DNA of 64,000 bases, from assembly GCA_032821775.1 (NCBI GenBank), contig JAVLRN010000002.1, forward strand, positions 2,914,001-2,978,000. The letters are read 5' to 3'. The notes under the pieces are model-generated. The model saw only the letters and a program-made list of their open reading frames with translations. It had not been told where the DNA came from and made no database searches. Source of the DNA: Sanguinoderma infundibulare (lineage: Eukaryota; Basidiomycota; Agaricomycetes; Polyporales; Polyporaceae). A program made the position numbers and the translations under genes. Below are positions 11,617-23,580 of the stretch, one piece after another. The stretch's first letter is position 1. Each line of letters begins with the position of its first letter.

Positions 11617-12971
11617 ATGCCTTCCTCCAACCACCACGCGACCTACCTGTCAAGATTTTATGCACGATAATCTCGCATATAAAACGCCACAGGCGGACAC
11701 TGCAACGGTGCACCCTTGTGTACCGCTGTCTTCGCGCAGTGGCTAGCATCTTTTCCGATCCCCAACCTTGGCTGTTCACGACATCCGCTCCTTTGACCAC
11801 CTTATATCCTTCTTACAGTGTAATCCGAAGATATGCAAACAGATACGAAGACTGGCTGTCGACGGCGAGGATCCCTATTGCCACCCTCGACGCGAATGTG
11901 GTAGCTCGGCTCCTGCAGCTGTTACCAAACGTCATCTCCATCGAACTTTCTTACTTCATATATGCTCTTCACCATCAAGAGACCTCGGATTCGACTCTGC
12001 ACACTCCGGAGTTGGATATCCCGAGCCCGTTCCACCTCGAGTACCTCTCGTTCGGCTCTTGGTGCGAGGCCCACCATTACAAATCCTCGATTTCGGGCCT
12101 GCTCCTTTCTCTGTTCTCTATCGACCAACTCGAGGCGCTAAAAGCATGGGGTCATTCGCACTCTCCGCCCCGCTAGACCCCAAGTGTCTGCACAGGTCTC
12201 TCCGGATCGGGCGGCTTTCGGTTGGCGGAAGCGCCAGTGGGCACCCGTCGGATCCCAAGTCCACCTCGTTGCTCGTGAACGCGCTTGCGACGAGCGTAGA
12301 GCCCGGACGTCTGAAGAGTCTTACGGCCCACTGCAGTTCAACGGCCGTGGTCTCGGGGATAGGGAAGCTGCTTGCTCGTGGAGGAGCCAAGTTGACTAGC
12401 TTGGACGTTGATGGAGACAGCCCGGTGATGTTCTGGTCAGACCGAGTAAAGTGGAAGGACCCTCTCGACAGTATGTCCAAATCCTGTTTGTTTATACGCT
12501 ATAGTTGAGTCACAAGTCGTCCCACAGGTCATTGGCATACGCTCAACCTCACGTCTTGTCCGGAGCTCGAGTCTGCGTACTCGCATTTACTTCCGTGTCT
12601 CGTGCGACGACTCAGAGCCACAGCCTTCGCACGTCCCGGTCCTGAGCCTCGCTGGAGTCGGAATGCTCACCCAAGCATCAAAGGTATTGCGCAAGGTCAC
12701 GATCGCTCTAGATGGCCTGCCTAGCGTCACGACATCGAACAACAGGCGGATGCTGCGGCTGCAAGAGTTCGTCAAGATGATCACGCCCGACAGGTTTCCT
12801 ATCATGGTAGAAGTCCTCCTGCAGATCGCGCCTGATGAAAGGCTGGAGAAAAAGCCTGGCTATCACTGGGACCATATTGTCGAGAGGGTGCGAAAGGGGC
12901 TACGCGGTCTACACTCTCGAGGATTGCTCAAAGTCCAAAAAGGCGCACCCGGTGGCAGGCCGACTCTGTGA
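11617..12971 (+). pseudogene. F-box protein pseudogene (paralogue C)
   Basis: Begins Met-Pro-Ser-Ser-Asn-His-His, like the family start, but then jumps directly to D-L-P-V-K-I-L-C with a frame change. Frame changes near 11765 and 11880 bracket the S-F-D-H-L-I-S-F-L-Q segment, and another occurs near 12140. The conserved intron is recognisable at 12471-12527 (GTATGT...CACAG) and the second exon begins with the family's H-W-H-T-L-N-L. Two bases are missing near 12573. The C-terminal block (12663-12971) is open and ends with a longer tail than its relatives. It retains the whole family architecture but cannot be translated. Confidence 0.82.
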
Positions 12972-15900
12972 TGACGTTTCAGATGCTACAACCACGCCGT
13001 CGAATACGCCCACGCGAATCTGCTTTTCTTTCTCGCACATTTTCCTTTCCCATATGTCCCCTCGTTCGCCCCGTTTGTTATTCCTTTCAATATTCTTGTT
13101 CTACAATCCAAAATATATTCCCTTCTGCGTGATCGTATGCGAGCCTTACGCAGCACTGAACTTGGACGTCCGGCGTCCGAAATCGTCTCCCTTTTCGAGA
13201 AGCCGGGTGGCCGCCAAGCGCCGTGGCCCCGGCCGTTCTCACCGTTCGAAGTCCCAGCCATGCGCCCCATCTCCCACCCTCCATGAAAGTCGTCGAGATC
13301 CCCAACATTAAGAAGCCAAGAAGCAATAGAAGGAAAGAAGGGCGAGAACCGAGCAGGCGTTCTCGGGCTCCGCCCCACGTCCGCACTCCGAGTCGGGCGT
13401 ATGATCGCTCAAGCGAGAGCTGTCAACGAAGGATATAGTTGAATGGATTCTCGGTTTCCACCGGCGTAGCTACGTTTGTCGGACATTAAGAGGACCCGCC
13501 GCCCTGTGGCCCCGGCACCGGGGGACCCGGCCTCCTCGCTCTGCGCAAGGTGCTGCGCCCAACGGCCGCACGACCCTCCCTGCGACCGCCTGCGACGGCC
13601 CCGGCCACGGGCGTGGCGGGCGTGCACATGACGTCGTGTACGCCCGGCGTTCCTCGTAGAAGCGGGGCTGTCGCGCTTCGCACGCTGCGCCATATGCCCT
13701 CAGACATTCAAAGTGGCCTCGCGCGCGACGGTGGGGCGCGAGGGTAGTGCCCCCAGGGATGCGCGGCACCGGATGAGAGCGGAGTGTATGGTGTCTGAGG
13801 GCTTGCGCCCCTGGGCTGGAGCGACTGAGGCTCTTCGCGGGGCCTGAGTCGCTGCGCTGACGTGAAGCCGGGACGGGCGGGCGCAATAAGTGCATCATCC
13901 TTGCAGACCGACTGAGAGCAGGTCAGGAGCTCTTGCGCTCGAGAGCCTTGCCTTTTGCGTACGGTCCTGGGCCGTTCAGCGCCCGCAAACGCAAAGCGTG
14001 ATCGTGCACATTGCAGCCGGCGGCCCGCATGGGGCGCACCGCGCAAACAACCGCAGGCCAGCAGCACCCGTTCAGGTAAGCTTATGGCCATGAACGCGCC
14101 ATCCTCGCGGGCCCGAGCTGCGCCTTGGAACGTAACCATTTATATCATTATGTGCACGATCGAGGGGAGTGCCACTGAGACACCAGCCGGGAGGCTACAG
14201 ATCACGATAAGCATGTCGATGACGGAGTACATTAAAGGAAGCACTTAATCATGGGGGAGAAGATTGAGACACTAAAACGCGTTTGCCGTGGTGCAAGGGG
14301 GGCCAGGTGGAACCGGGGTGGGATCGCCGGGGCCGCAGCTTCGAACACTCGAAGCGGCAAACCATTCAGTACTGCTGGTCAGGTAGCGCGTCTAGACATC
14401 TCGACGTCTGGACGGGTGCCCGAGATCGCCGCGGGTGCGGCTTCTTTCCTGACAGGCTCCAACTTGGCGTTCCCATTGTTCGCTGCCAGCCCGTCGGGCG
14501 CACTGTGTACCTCGCTGATCGTCTTCTGCGAGCCACGAGTCACCATCGAGCGCGGGAGAAGGCGCGAGGGCTCGTCATCCGGATAGGGGGCGCGTCTGGG
14601 ATGCGACAGGCTTCGCGCCTTGGTTGACACGGGAAGCCCGGCCGTTAGAACATCGGTACGGCTGATTGACGGTCCATTTTGAATGGACGTGCCTCGTGGG
14701 CATAAGCATGAGGTTCTGGGCTTCGTATGATGTTGTCACCTGCGGTCAGGGATGCTCTAGGTTCAGCCGTCGAAAATGGTGGCGTGCCGATTGGCGAGCG
14801 CCGTGGCACTCACGACGAAGTGGGCGCGCGAAACCACGGATGCAGAATGGCGTTCGGGGCGTGTGGGCGCATATGAACGAACGGGCTTGTTCATGTCGCC
14901 AGAAAGGGGACGATGACCGAGAGGACCGAGCGAGCAGGCTGGCAAATGACACGCGGCATCGGGGCGAAATCGCGCCACATACTGGCTGGGAAGGATGATC
15001 ATTGGAGAGACAGGATAGGCAATCTTGTGGCTAAAGTACGCACTCGGCATTCACGGGGGCGTCGACTGCGACAGGCTGTCGGAGCGTCGGAGGAGGTAAG
15101 GATCGGTTCTTTGTATGACGTGGAGGGATCTATTTGGCAAAGGGAGCGTGGGCAACGGTAGTGAGTGCATAGGAAAGTGGCGGAAGCAGAACTTGCATAG
15201 AAGGCTAGAGTTATACTGTCGTGGTTAAAGCGGCCATGACTTGCCCGCAAGCGATGTATACTTGGTTCGAAACTGGTTTACCATCAGCGCAACTGAAACG
15301 AGATTTCGGTAGCGCGATGATGGCGAGAAAGCGGGGCAAATCCCGCGCACACCAGCCCCATGCTTGTGGGTAATTCCTGCACACTCGGACGCCACCGAAC
15401 CGCCTCCTTATTCTTCTCTTCTTTATCCGACCTGAAAAGATACTGCCACGTTAACAAGTTTACCATACGTTTCCTTGCGCTGACTAGGACGCTTTGCCCG
15501 CCGTGACAGCTCATGCACCAGTAAAACCCGTAGGAGGGGAGGTAAAGCTCCTGGTTAACGCAAGGAAATGAGTAGGCCACTTGACCTGCCTATATCATTT
15601 CCCAGGTCCAATACAACCCACCACCAAATAGTCGAACGGTTGTTTCCCAGAATGAGTTTAGCACTCACCGTTTATGTCATCAATCATTTCCCAGCAGCAC
15701 CGCACAAACTCTATAGATCGAATTGAGTGCAGACGAGGACGTGGAACGGCACGCACATACTTAGTCTCCATGCTTAGTCCGTGCCAAGGTGTATTAGTCG
15801 TCAAGATGCCATGGCCGATGAGCGGATGTGTTCGCGGCGACATACTGGGGTCGAAAGTGTTCCATTGTGAGAGTGTATGTAGGCGGATAGGAGGGGGGCA

Positions 15901-16528
15901 TCATGGGGAAACATCATGGGGTGTTGTGAAAAAGGAAGGGGGATGGACCAGGGACACCTACAAGCTGCACCGCCACCACGCGAGCGTTTCCCAAAGTGGA
16001 ATGATTTGCGGGCCCGGGGCTGCCCGGGGAAGGGGGACTCGGTGCCAAAATGCCATCGGCGGGGACCTCGGGGGCACGCCGATTGGCTTACCCACGGCTG
16101 GATGCTTGGCTGGGCCATGATTGGGCAGGTGTCGGCCGGGGAGGCCGAGGAGGGGACGATTCGCACGGTGGATGAGAGCGTGAGGGAGGCCGACTGGATC
16201 TGGTTGCGATCTGTGCAAAGTCGTCGACGGGTCGTGTCTGCGTCCGTGCCTACCGCCTTCCTTTCGCTGCCAGAGCCCGGGCTTTATCTCCTTCCATGCG
16301 CCCCGCCCGCTCGCCCTCTCCTCCCGCCCTGCTGCATCCCTCGCAGCAGTATCCTTTGTCTCCCGCCTCCAACGCCCTTTCTGGCAACTTTCCCCCTTGC
16401 TGTCGCTCTTGCTTTGTAGCTTTCGTGTACTTACCTCGTCCTCGCACTCGCGCTCGCACTCGAACTTGAACTTGAACTTGCATTCAACACGCCCCGACCC
16501 TCGCTCGACTCGTCCCCCCGCCCTCGGG
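12972..16528. other. 3.5-kb stretch without a supported gene
   Basis: 13400-14150 is GC-rich and carries overlapping ORFs on both strands (for example minus 13708-14139 and 13470-13898) that look like composition-driven shadows: high Arg, Ala, Pro and Gly, no hydrophobic core or motif. 14250-15650 has only short ORFs. 16250-16520 is pyrimidine-rich and probably forms the promoter and 5' UTR of the P450 gene. No inverted-repeat element was found. Confidence 0.4.
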
Positions 16529-19500
16529 ATGTGGACGCCCTCCTGCCTACTCCTGGTCTTCTTCGCGCCCGCAGCGATCACGCTCTACTTCCTATGGACG
16601 TTCCTCATGCTCGTCCTCCGCCAGGCGCGCTCGCCCCTCCGCCACCTCCCGGGCCCCCACTCGCCCTCGTTCTTCATGGGCAACCTCCGGGAGATGCACG
16701 ACCAGGAGAACAACCGCCTCGTCGCGCGTTGGGCGTCCGAGTACGGCTCCACCTTCGTATACCGCGGCTTCATCGGCGGCTGCAGGCTCATGACCGTCGA
16801 TCCTCTCGCAGTCAACTACATCATGAGCCGCGGTTACGAGTACCCAAAGCCGGACTTTGTCCGCGACGCGCTCGCGAGCATGGCCGCGGGACACGAGGGC
16901 CTCCTCACCGCCGAGGGTGAGATGCATCGGAAGCAGGTGAGTCTCCAGTCTTGGCTCGCGCCAGGTATATGCGCTCCCATTCTCATTATCCCTCTTCCGT
17001 ACACGCCGCGCTTGTGTTTCTGCATCCAGCGGAAAATCCTGGTGAGCTCTCTCAATCGTGTTTCCTTGCCTTCTCTCTCGCTTTCTATTTCCGCAAAATC
17101 CTGCATGCTAGCGCTCCGCCCGCCCCGGACTCCGGAAGCTCGGTCCGGAGAGAAGACGCGCACACGTGACCGCGCAGTTGGCGCACCGTCGCGAAGGGAG
17201 CGGTCCATCGGCAGCGTTCCTGGCGACCAACGACAGCGCTGGCGGTGCGCTGTGCCTTCTTCGTTGCGCGGGCCCCGGCCTCCTCGTTCTTGGCGGCAGC
17301 CTCGGTCAGCCAATCACTCACGTTGCAGGCTTCTTGTGTGATTGCTTTTCCTCATACCGTCATTTGGACATACCAGCGATCTGCTAGGAGGACGATTCGT
17401 ACTCGAGTGGCCTTCTATTGGTTCGGTTCTGGCCCCCGAGGTTCTGTATCGCTTGACGGTAGTGATCAGGCCATCGTCGTCGCGACAAGTGTCAACTCGA
17501 TGTCTGGTACTCCGTCTTCTTAGGTTCAGCAGTTCCTTGAGTAATTTACTTTCCAGTACCATGGATACGAAAGTGCGCGCCCCCGGTCGTGCTTGGTATC
17601 ACAACGGCTATCCTGAGCTTCTTTTAGCGGCGCGAGGGCCTATTTGAGAAGAGCAAAGTTGGGCGAACCTGTTTCAAACGCCCAGCTAGCCCTGCTCAAT
17701 TTGTAGCGTTCAGCTTAGCATCCCTGTTCTTGGCAGTTTCCGAAAATTCCCAGATTACTTGAGGTTCCTGGCGCAGTGAGAGCCACTCTCACCGCCTTGC
17801 TCACTCTTGCTCAGCATTCCTTCTTTGTCGCAACAGTTTCTAGTTGCCGTTATGCGGTCGTCGCAACTGTACATCATCTTGCGATTTTTCTTCACATTGC
17901 TGCCGTAAATTTACCGATGCTAATCACTTCACCCGCTAGAACCCGGCGTTCTCTGCCGCGCAAATCCGGTCTCTGACTCCAATATTCTGGGAGAAAGCTG
18001 TCCGGGTGCGTCGTATAGTCGTCTCTGCATCGTGCCTGCTCTTACAGAGAACGCCAACCGGATATTGAAGCTGCGAGACATCTGGTTAGATATCACCGCC
18101 TCCCCGAAGTCGTTCTTCACCCCCGTGGACCCTTTCGTCGTGCCCGAGACCCACCCGGACTCGGGCAACGCGGACCCCGAGCCCGCAACCGCCACCAGCC
18201 TCAGTCCATCCGCCGTGACGACGTCGTTCCTGCCAAATCCGTTCGCATCCTTCGTCCCGTCCAAGTCTTCCCCGACCATGCCGACACTCCGCTCCCGACA
18301 GTCGCCCCCGCGGTCGCAACCCGAGTCTCGAGAGGAAGAAGCTGCGCGTGTGGCTCGCAGGCTGGACATCCTGCCATGGCTTGCGCGAGCGGCATTGGAC
18401 GTGATTGGGGAGGCCGGATTCGGGTACACATTTCACTCGCTCGAGGCCGCGGCCGAGCGGCGGGATAACGAGAGCGAGCTGGCTCGCGCGTTCGGCGTCA
18501 TCTTTGAGACAGCGAGAAAGTTCAGGGTTATGACGGTGCTCCAGGTGTGGTTCCCCGTCCTGCGGAGATTTGTGCGTGGAATTTTCCCTTTCCCGTTTCG
18601 TGCCAGAGTGTCAAGTTGTCGAGGCTGACCGAGCGACCGTGCAGAAGACGGAAAACGCGGCGATGCAACAGGCGCGGGCGACGATGCGCAAGATCGGGAC
18701 GGAGCTCATCCAGCAGCGGCGCACGGCCGTTGAGGCCGAGTCGGAGAAAGGCGCAGGGAAGTCGGGTGCGATCGAGGGAGATAAGACCGTCTTTGATCGC
18801 GACCTCCTCAGCGTTCTTGGTGCGTCCTCTTACTCTCTTCGAGAGTCTACGGCTCGGCTCATGCAAATTAAAATATCAGTGCGCTCGAATATGTCCGAGG
18901 TCCCGGGGCAGCGTATGTCCATGAACGAGCTGCTCTGCCAGATCTCCACGTTCATCGCGGCCGGACACGAAACGAGCTCATCGTCACTCACATGGACTTT
19001 GTACGCCCTCGCACGCTGCCCGTCAGCGCAGGCGAAGCTCCGCCACGAGCTGCGCGCCGTCCCCATCCCCACCCCATCTCCCCCCTCATCTCATTGCGAC
19101 TGTACTTCTCCCGCGTTCGCCCAAGCGCCTCACGCGTTCTCACCATCCTCCCCGACGTTCTCGCTCCCTCCCACGCCGACGTCCGCCGCGCACGAAGCGG
19201 CGATGGCAGCGCTCTTCGACCACATCTCGCACCTCCCGTACCTCGACGCCGTCGTGCGCGAGTCCCTCCGGCTGTATGCGCCGGTCACGACTACGATGCG
19301 CGTCGCGACGCAGGATGATGTGATCCCCGTCGCCGCACCGTTCAAGGACCGACGCGGGCGTATATGCACCGAGATCCGGGTGCGGAAGGGGGATATTGTT
19401 AGCGTGCCGATCCAGGCGATGAATAAAGGGGAGGACGCGTGGGGCGAGGACGCGGACGTTTTCCGGCCGGAGCGGTGGGAGGAGATCCGGCAGCGGGAAG

Positions 19501-19973
19501 AGGGCGAGAAGGGCGAGAGGAGCAGGGGGAAGCACGTCCAGGGCCTGTGGGGAAACATGCTGACGTTTGGCGTGGGCAACGCCGTGAACGGGAACCGGTC
19601 GTGCATCGGCTACCGGTTCGCGCTGAGCGAGTGAGTGGCTCGGCTCGTGTCCCCCCGAGTGCTGCGGAGAGACTAACCACCGGCTAGGATCAAAATCTTC
19701 CTCTTCGTCCTCCTCCGCGACATCGAGTTCTCGAACGACCCCGCGGTGGAGATCGAGAAGAAAGTCAAGTGCGTGTTCCTGTTCCTGTCGCCTCCTTCGA
19801 CCGCTACGTTGTCTAGATCGCTCGCTCATACGCGTACGCGTACCTGCAGTGTCGTGACCCGCCCGTGCGTCAAGTCGGAGCCCCATCGAGGGAACCAGAT
19901 GCCGCTCTACATCCGTCGCGTCCCCCGCTCCCAAGACTCGTCGCGTTCTCGCACAGACGCTTCGACGCACTGA
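16529..19973 (+). CDS. Cytochrome P450 monooxygenase
   Basis: Eight exons fit a continuous frame of about 712 residues: 16529-16936, 17030-17041, 17940-18005, 18050-18571, 18645-18819, 18880-19630, 19688-19768, 19850-19973. A hydrophobic N-terminal anchor (about residues 5-30) is followed by a Pro-rich hinge (L-P-G-P-H-S-P). Joined exons 1-3 read H-R-K-Q/R-K-I-L/N-P-A-F, the helix C region. Exon 6 has the I-helix A-G-H-E-T-S-S, the K-helix E-S-L-R and the F-R-P-E-R-W motif. The haem loop reads F-G-V-G-N...R-S-C-I-G, with five extra residues before R-S-C. The length exceeds the usual 500-560 because of Pro/Ser-rich inserts after residues near 180 and 420. Predicted role: ER-anchored, haem- and NADPH-reductase-dependent oxidation; the substrate cannot be inferred. 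Exon 4 start (18050) is the least certain border. Confidence 0.88.
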
Positions 19974-20552
19974 CATGACCTATCCATCATCCATTCCGGT
20001 GACAGTCCATGGGACAGTCACTCGGGACTCGCATTGCATCGCATCCCATCACACGGCATATCATCTCATTGCATTACATCGCATCGTTTTTCGCATCGCA
20101 TCGCATCTGAGTCGACCAACAGATCTACAGGGATCGGGCTCTTGTATACTACGTCACTCTGCTTACATTTATTGTAATGTATCAGATAGTCACTGTTGTG
20201 AATTGTGCGCTCTAATGATACGGGGTTCCTGGATACGTGGTTAACAGCAAACAGCATGACTTGAGCCAGTAGAGCAAGCAGAGGGAAAATGGTACCGAAC
20301 CAAGGACCCATTGGTACGGACGGAGGACAAACGGGGGACGAGGATGAAATTATACCGGATCGCGAGCGTCACGGTAGACGCATTTGGGACAGTCGAGCAT
20401 GCTGCGGCTGCAAGTGAGCAGGAACGGGAAGAATGAGCGAACACGCCATAGCCAACGAACACAGACAACATCCTGCGCAAGATGTGGAGACCCGCCCTTA
20501 CCAGAACACTGTGATGTAGACGTGAACTCGAAGACACAGACATGTTCAGCTT
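19974..20552. other. Intergenic between P450 and F-box D, with a GCATC-type repeat
   Basis: Probably holds the 3' ends of two convergent transcripts. The only structure seen is the short repeat listed separately. Confidence 0.5.
20032..20107. repeat. Imperfect GCATC/CATCG microsatellite-like tract
   Basis: The pentamer GCATC and one-base variants (CCATC, ACATC, TCATC) recur about a dozen times, ending in three perfect TCGCA units. It is low-complexity and non-coding. Confidence 0.6.
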
Positions 20553-21914
20553 TTAGTGCGCGATCTTGAGCAGTCTACGCGAGTGTAGTCCACGCATGGC
20601 GCTCTCGGCCCTAACGACGATCTCTTGCCACAAGTAGTCAACGTTGCTCTTCAGATCGGCGCAGGGCTTGATTGAGGGTGACCTCCTCCATGACTGGGAA
20701 CTTTTCGGGGACTATAGCCTCGTCGAGCTCTTGCAGCCCCAGCGTCCGCCGATCGTTCGTGGTGTTCATGGAAGGGAGGTCGTACACGTGTATCTCGACC
20801 TTACGCAGTGTCCTCGACGCTTGGGAGAGCATGCCAGCACCAGCGAGGCTCAGAACCGGGACCTCCGGCGGCTGCGGTTGGTTGCACGATGCGCGGAAGT
20901 AGATGTGGATGGTCAGGGACTCGAGCTTCGGGCACGAGCCGAGGTTGAGCGTGTGCCAGTGGCCTATAGGATGACCGAGAGTCAGCGCCACGCAGTCGAA
21001 CCTTGAAGATGTCTTGTAACTTGCTGTCTAGCGGATCCTCCCATTCCCCTCGCCACGACACTAGGAGCGGCGGGTCCGCGCCGATGTCCAAGCTCGTCAG
21101 CTCCTGTCCCGCGCATGCGAGCAGTTGCCCTAGCTCGGAGACGATGGCCGTCGAGCTGCACTTGACCGCGAGGCTCGAGGCACTCCCCGAACGCCTTCGC
21201 GAGCGCCAGCGTGGACTCGGGATCCGACTCGTAGCATGGGCCGAGCTGGAGCTTCTTGATCCTGGGAGTCCGGTGCAGGAGTGTAAAGTCCAGCGGCGCC
21301 GGTGTGAACTCCCTCTTGCTCACATGCACATGGGGGTCGTCAATCGTGAACAGAGAGAGGATGCGGAACAAGCCAGAGATGGACGATTTGTGTCAGTTGT
21401 CCTCTGTATACGAGCCGAACGAAAGGTATTCGAGGGGGAATGGGCCAGGGACGTCCTCTTCGGTGCGCGAAGCCGAATTTGAGGCAGTTTGGGGAGGGTG
21501 CTCGTACATGAAGAGATCGAATCCTAAACTTGCGAGGTTTGGCAACAGCTGCATGAGCCGAACTACTGCAGTGTCGTCGAGAGCGGTGAGGAGGACGTGA
21601 TGTTGCGGGCTCGGTTCGCGTGTGTGACCGGCCAAGCCCAACTGCACGACCTTCTTGCATACTCCCAAATTTTCTTGTACAAAGCGCACGAAGCGGTCAA
21701 AGGAGTGTATCCTGGAGACACTCCATCGTTCGGGGACGAGCAGCTCGATGGACACCGGGCGCAGACAGCGGCACACGAGAGGGCAAGACCGCAAAGTCAG
21801 CCGATCGCGTTTGAGATAGGATAAGATGATGCATAGAAGTTCCACGGGGAGATCGCAGAGAGTGCGATATTCGCTGATCCCGGGTGCGACGTCGTGGTAG
21901 TTAGAGGAGGACAT
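20553..21914 (-). pseudogene. F-box protein pseudogene (paralogue D)
   Basis: The minus-strand start aligns with the family (Met-Ser-Ser-Ser-Asn), then Y-R-T-L-C-D-L-P-V-E-L-L and a full leucine-rich middle. A TGA at 21393-21395 sits where the intact paralogue has Arg/His before K-S-S-I-S-G-L-F-R. A frameshift near 21175 precedes the S-L-A-V-K-C-S-S segment. The conserved intron is present with a GC donor (GCAAGT, near 21020) and an acceptor before H-W-H-T-L-N-L. A last frameshift near 20650 precedes the C-terminal G-L-H-S-R-R-L-L-K-I. This is the most complete of the broken copies and includes the full segment between S-F-D and L-L-P-N that the intact copy lacks. Confidence 0.82.
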
Positions 21915-21947
21915 GCTGGCGCTTAGGGGCAGCCTGCTTCGCGGCAA

Positions 21948-23572
21948 AGGTGTTCGTTGTATGATCTGGAAAGCGTCGCACAGTCGTGCTCGAAAATCGT
22001 GAGATACGATACCGTCAGGTAGAGGGCCTTCAGTGGGACGTATCAGGCTCTACTCGGATCTCCACCTTGTTACAAGTACGTCACGGGACTTCATCCCTTT
22101 CCCACGACACACTCCCGTGTTATGCCGTTCGTCGCTTTCGCATGATGTTGGTCCTTGCAGGCTCCCCTGTTGTGCCGAATCACTAGCCCACCGTCATGAA
22201 ATTTTGTACGTATCGCGTTTTGGAATGTCTGCGGTTATACATTGCATGCGACCACGGTTTGTCCGCATGCATCCCTTGCCTTTACATTGCCTTTACCATG
22301 CCCCGGTAGTATGGTACATCTGATTTCTTTTACTCCCTTTCAATCCTACCTTACCTTACCTTCCCTTCCTTTGGTTGGAATAAATGGGTCGGAAGGGCGC
22401 GCGCGAGTGATCGGCCGTTCCTCGCATAATCCAGGGATTCGAAACCGAGACCGCACAAATATAGGATGACCGTCTTTGGAAGCTGACCTTCCAAATACGA
22501 CTTGGGAGGGTGGCTGGTTAGCCACCACTGTGAAGGGTACATAGAGCCGCCCAGGACGTCCGCATCTCCTCCTCAGATACCATCTGATCCACGTACGAAT
22601 GATGTCTCTTCATCGCAGCCTCTCTACAGCACTCCTCTGGATCGTATACTCTCTCCAGCTTCTCTTCAAGAAGACTCTGCAAGATTCCCCTCTCATGCCT
22701 TGGTTCCTCTTCCATCCCACTCGTCCTCCCGATTCGTTGTGGTACCGCCGGGGACGACCATGACATCTATCATGGTTCCTCCCTGGCGGGACCCGCCTTC
22801 GATCTCGTACCCTCCTACAATTTCGACAACCTGGCGCGCGACACCGTCGCCTCCAAGGTCCAGCCTACCCCTCACGACCAGCCCCATCCCGCCGCCTTCC
22901 CGCCTTCGAGCGTCCCACCCGCCCTGATCACCCAGCGTTAGACTAGGCCGTGCCACACCGTGCACGGCAGCGATTGGGGCAGGAGCACTCGGTGAGTAGC
23001 TTCCCCTTCTCCACAGCATCCTTGCCCTCATCGTTGTCGACCTTCACCATGGATCAGAGGTCCGAAGCGGCACACAACGGCAGTCTTCCACCATGGCACT
23101 CCACGAGGATCGCATCCTTATCCCCATCCCGTGCAAGGCCTGGGTAGGTATACATGCCCAGGCGGCGTACCCCCCGTGTCAATGCAGCGGCCCAATCGGG
23201 AGCCAAACAGAACATCCTAGTACAGATAGGCATTCGGCAAAGCCGGCCGCGTACACCGCCGCTGCAGCGCCGGACAATTTGGGACCACCTCGGTGAGCAC
23301 CTCGTCCTCGTTTTTCGCGAAGACTAGCTGATACTAGAAGACAGAGGACCGCCACGCGGTTCGACAGCCGTTCGCCACTCCCTACTTCTGGGAGTGGCAT
23401 GAGGGATGGTCATGCTTGCGTTGCTGCCCTCTTGTCTCTGCCCCGGCTGACGCCTGGTGGGACGTAGGGTGGCGCAACGTTATGGGTTTGACTGGTCTTG
23501 GTAGCGACAGGTTGTTTGTGGAGGAGTTTGGAGGTCGATATAAGCCGGGCGCAATGTGGAGGAGGACAATGA
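21948..23572. other. Intergenic, no supported gene
   Basis: Plus-strand ORFs at 22502-22927 and nearby are Pro/Ser/Thr-rich without a recognisable domain. A perfect short hairpin (GCCACTCCC, 7-nt loop, GGGAGTGGC) lies at about 23373-23397. Confidence 0.4.
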
Positions 23573-23580
23573 CCGAGTTT

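Noticed and set aside
13400..14150. Long ORFs on both strands of a GC-rich stretch
   Set aside because: Arg/Ala/Pro/Gly-rich shadows that overlap each other, with no hydrophobic core, motif or splice-consistent extension.
15215..15280. tRNA-like box A (TGGTTAAAGCGG) and box B (GGTTCGAAAC) 42 nt apart
   Set aside because: The D-stem can be forced but the anticodon arm folds into a tight hairpin without a 7-nt loop, and there is no acceptor stem.
22502..22927. Pro/Ser-rich plus-strand ORF
   Set aside because: Low-complexity composition, no start context, no domain and no consistent exon structure.
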